Part shown: positions 61,853 to 64,000 of the stretch, piece after piece | Position numbering within the stretch: position 1 is the stretch's first letter | How the letters are laid out: the number at the start of each line of letters is the position of its first letter | Assembly (NCBI RefSeq): GCF_001721045.1 | Contig: NZ_MDER01000038.1 | Location: 62,001 to 126,000 of the forward strand | Length of the DNA: 64,000 nucleotides | Origin: Paenibacillus nuruki | GTDB lineage: Bacteria > Bacillota > Bacilli > Paenibacillales > Paenibacillaceae | Direction of reading: 5' to 3' | Notes under the pieces: generated by a model | Seen by the model: the letters and a program-made list of their open reading frames with translations, nothing else | The model's database searches: none | Told to the model about the DNA's origin: nothing | Made by a program: the position numbers and the translations under genes

Positions 61853-62645
61853 GTAAGATCCTCCCCTTTCCGTAAGGTATAAGCATCGGTGTGCCGAACA
61901 AAGGATCACGTGCAATCTGGCAACGCATTTGAAACACCGATTGTACATTTTCGACAGTCATAATCTCTTCAGGGCTTCCTTGTGCGTAAATACCCCGGTC
62001 ATGTACAGCAATCATATGATGGGCATACCTGCAAGCGAGATTCAGATCATGCAGTACCATAACGATCGTGCGTCCTTCTCGTTCATTCAAGTCAAATAGC
62101 AAATCCAAAATTTCCACCTGATGGGTCATATCCAGATAAGTGGTGGGTTCATCTAGCAATAATGTATCTGTTCCTTGCGCCAAAGTCATCGCAATCCAAG
62201 CACGTTGCCGTTGTCCTCCGGATAATGAATCCACTGTACGATGAGATAGTTCTAGCATATGTGTTAATTCCAATGCTCGTTGTACCGCTTGTTCGTCCTG
62301 AATCGACCACTGCTTCAGCCAACTTTGGTGCGGATATCGTCCTTGCTTCACCAGCTGTTCTACTGTTAACCCTTCAGGAGCAGAAGGGCCTTGCGGCAAA
62401 ATAGACATCCGGCGTGCAATTTCTTTAGTGGAAATATGAGCAATTTCTTCGCCCGCTAATAATATCGATCCAGTATTAGGCTTAAGTAGACGTGCTAATG
62501 TACGCAAAATAGTCGATTTCCCACAGCCATTACTTCCGATCAATACCGTAATTTTACCTTTAGGAATATGCAAATGTAGATCTTCAATAATAGGATCTGC
62601 TCCATATGTGATTGTCAGATTGCGAGCTTGTAATTGATCCATCAT
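61833..62645 (-). CDS. Iron-siderophore ABC transporter ATP-binding protein (FecE/FhuC type)
   Basis: A 270-residue ABC ATPase. Walker A is GSNGCGKST, the Q-loop is SILPQG, the signature is LSGGQRQRAWIAM, Walker B is TLLLDEPTTYLD, and the switch His is in VLHDLN. The LDEPTTYLDMTHQ stretch is typical of iron-siderophore and vitamin B12-type importers. ATG at 62645 or 62642 follows AAGGAGG; the two cannot be separated. It works with the two FecCD permeases upstream and with the reductase downstream. No substrate-binding lipoprotein is in the window. Confidence 0.94.
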   Translation of the reverse strand: MMDQLQARNLTITYGADPIIEDLHLHIPKGKITVLIGSNGCGKSTILRTLARLLKPNTGSILLAGEEIAHISTKEIARRMSILPQGPSAPEGLTVEQLVKQGRYPHQSWLKQWSIQDEQAVQRALELTHMLELSHRTVDSLSGGQRQRAWIAMTLAQGTDTLLLDEPTTYLDMTHQVEILDLLFDLNEREGRTIVMVLHDLNLACRYAHHMIAVHDRGIYAQGSPEEIMTVENVQSVFQMRCQIARDPLFGTPMLIPYGKGRILHESISV

Positions 62646-62695
62646 ATGCCCTCCTTTATATTCGAGATAACGTTCACATAGAGATATCTATAGGA

Positions 62696-63757
62696 TCAAA
62701 AGCGATTGCGATTCTGATACAACAAATAGATAAAAAAGGGAGCTCCGATTGCCGCTGTAAATATACCTGCTGGAATATCAATCGGATAGAAAGCTGTTCG
62801 TGCGATCACATCTGCGACAAACACCAACAGTGCTCCAATTAACCCTGATGCAAGCGAAATGCTACCAAATGTACGCCCCACCCATTTACGAGCAATATGA
62901 GGAGCAATTAATCCGACAAATCCGACTGCGCCTACCACAGCAACAGCACTGCCCGCCAGAATAACGCTCAGTATCAACAGCAATAACCGATGCTTCTGTA
63001 CACGTACACCTAACCCGAGTGCTACATCGTCGCCAAGTTCCTGTGAATTTAGACTACGGGCAAAATACAACAGCAATGGAATCGCAATTACGCATACAGG
63101 CAGAATCGAATACACACCACTCCATGTCGCTCCATAGACACTGCCGGTTAACCAGATATACACTTTGCTTGCTGTAAATGTAGAGCTAATGACTAGCATA
63201 AATGTCGTCATCGCACTCATCCCTGCGGATATCCCAATACCAATCAACACCAGTCGCATCGGTGTGACTCCATTTTGCCATGACAATAGATAGATCAGTG
63301 CAGATACGATCAACGCTCCCATAATGGCTGCTACAGGTAACCAGTCGATACTTAGATGAAATACACTACTTCCATACGAAAGAAATAATACCGCAGCTAC
63401 AGAAGCTCCACCTGTAATCCCGATAATATCCGGCGAAGCTAAAGGGTTGCGAATCATCCCTTGCAAAATAGCGCCAGACATCCCTAAAGCGGCACCAGCC
63501 AGTAACCCTACAACAGCGCGTGGTAATCGTAATCGGTATAATACAAAATCGTATGCTCCTGAACTCTGACCGAATATCGCCCGAATAACTTCCCACGGAT
63601 GTATCCATGTCTCTCCTATACCGATGCCTATTATACTGACTACGATAACAATCATTGTTAATATCGCCAGAGTACGGACAGATCTTTTTTCCAATTGCAT
63701 ATGAAATCTCGCAGATCGACTGCGTAATGTCCAATATCTAGGTTTGTTCATTTCCAT
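62696..63757 (-). CDS. FecCD-family iron-siderophore ABC transporter permease (second subunit)
   Basis: A 353-residue integral membrane protein with about ten hydrophobic segments. FecCD hallmarks are RLPRAVVGLLAGAALGMSGAILQGMIRNPLASPDIIG, GISAGMSAM, the coupling-loop region around GDDVALGLGV, and VGFVGLIAPHIARKWVG near the C-terminus. It pairs with the other permease whose 3' end overlaps its start. Start at ATG 63757 or at ATG 63751, which overlaps the upstream stop; AAAGGAG precedes both. It moves ferric siderophores across the membrane. Confidence 0.94.
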   Translation of the reverse strand: MEMNKPRYWTLRSRSARFHMQLEKRSVRTLAILTMIVIVVSIIGIGIGETWIHPWEVIRAIFGQSSGAYDFVLYRLRLPRAVVGLLAGAALGMSGAILQGMIRNPLASPDIIGITGGASVAAVLFLSYGSSVFHLSIDWLPVAAIMGALIVSALIYLLSWQNGVTPMRLVLIGIGISAGMSAMTTFMLVISSTFTASKVYIWLTGSVYGATWSGVYSILPVCVIAIPLLLYFARSLNSQELGDDVALGLGVRVQKHRLLLLILSVILAGSAVAVVGAVGFVGLIAPHIARKWVGRTFGSISLASGLIGALLVFVADVIARTAFYPIDIPAGIFTAAIGAPFFIYLLYQNRNRF

Positions 63758-64000
63758 GTCACTCCTTTACGAGCGATATAGAGAAAGAACGGTACTCCGA
63801 TAAAAGCAGTAATCACACCCAGAGGAACTTCTGCCGGTATAATCACTAATCGTGCAATCAGATCTGCTGTCATCAATAGTAGCCCTCCTAAAGCACCGGA
63901 AAAAGGAATGATCCAGCGATAGTCAGTGCCTACCAGTGCACGTGCCATATGCGGAATAAATAACCCTACAAATCCGACAGCTCCTACAATCGCTACCGAA
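63748..64000 (-). CDS. FecCD-family permease, first subunit (partial, N-terminus outside window)
   Basis: C-terminal 83 residues only, continuing past the right edge. The sequence starts SVAIVGAVGFVGLFIPHMARALVGT and ends in LGVITAFIGVPFFLYIARKG, matching the C-terminal part of FecCD permeases and aligning with the same part of the downstream permease. Its TGA stop at 63748-63750 overlaps the downstream start region. The rest of the iron-uptake operon, including any binding protein and its promoter, lies to the right. Confidence 0.92.
   Translation of the reverse strand, partial: SVAIVGAVGFVGLFIPHMARALVGTDYRWIIPFSGALGGLLLMTADLIARLVIIPAEVPLGVITAFIGVPFFLYIARKGVTWK

Noticed and set aside
61853-61948. 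Longer N-terminus for the FhuF-like reductase
   Set aside because: It would overlap the ATPase gene by over 100 nt and lacks a ribosome site, whereas GGGGAGG precedes the ATG at 61852.

Overview
This 64 kb window is AT-rich DNA from a low-GC Gram-positive bacterium, most likely Paenibacillus or a close relative in the Bacillales. This is an inference from the gene mix: a UPF0180/YkuS protein, a LicT-controlled beta-glucoside PTS operon with RAT/terminator switches and a cre box, a YdcZ-type (DUF606) transporter pair, strong AGGAGG ribosome sites, frequent TTG/GTG starts and a large trans-AT polyketide synthase (PKS). I see no rRNA, tRNA, CRISPR array or insertion sequence.

Region 1 (1-40073, all on the minus strand) is most of a trans-AT PKS locus. 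It looks like one operon read right to left, with gene gaps of 19-39 nt. The order is: (F) a three-domain protein with an acyl-hydrolase-like AT, a malonyl AT and a PfaD-type FMN enoyl reductase; (E) an FAD monooxygenase; (D) KS-DH-KR; (C) MT-ACP-KS-DH-KR; (B) a 5777-residue protein with MT-ACP-ER-KS-DH-KR-ACP-KS-DH-KR-MT-ACP-KS-DH-KR; (A) ACP-KS-DH-KR-ACP*-ACP-KS-, running off the left edge. Read as modules this gives 1: KS-DH-KR/MT-ACP; 2: KS-DH-KR/MT-ACP-ER; 3: KS-DH-KR-ACP; 4: KS-DH-KR-MT-ACP; 5: KS-DH-KR/ACP; 6: KS-DH-KR-ACP*-ACP; 7: KS-... (a slash marks a break between polypeptides). No AT is present in the modules, so the ATs of gene F must load them. The expected product segment is a methyl-branched, largely unsaturated chain. 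The release domain and any further tailoring genes lie beyond position 1. I do not recognise the product. The main oddities are a 365-residue insert in module 1 that looks like two decayed AT domains, an ACP without its phosphopantetheine serine, modules split between proteins, and enoyl reductases of two unrelated families.

Region 2 (about 40.1-51.9 kb) is mixed chromosomal DNA: UPF0180 protein, spermidine-synthase-like protein, a LysR regulator with a MetE-like methyltransferase, a membrane GGDEF-EAL protein, a divergent SDR/XRE-MmyB regulator pair around a clean palindrome, an MbcS-like acyl-CoA synthetase, and an ArsR regulator followed by two paired small YdcZ-type transporters with putative operators.

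Region 3 (51.9-56.5 kb, minus strand) is a beta-glucoside operon: licT-type antiterminator, PTS EIIBCA, and 6-phospho-beta-glucosidase. Each of the first two genes is preceded by a ribonucleic antiterminator overlapping an intrinsic terminator, and a cre box overlaps the promoter.

Region 4 (56.5-64.0 kb, minus strand) holds a second GGDEF-EAL protein, rhamnulose-1-phosphate aldolase, an RraA-family protein, and the end of an iron-siderophore uptake operon (two FecCD permeases, a FecE ATPase and an FhuF-like ferric reductase) that continues past the right edge.
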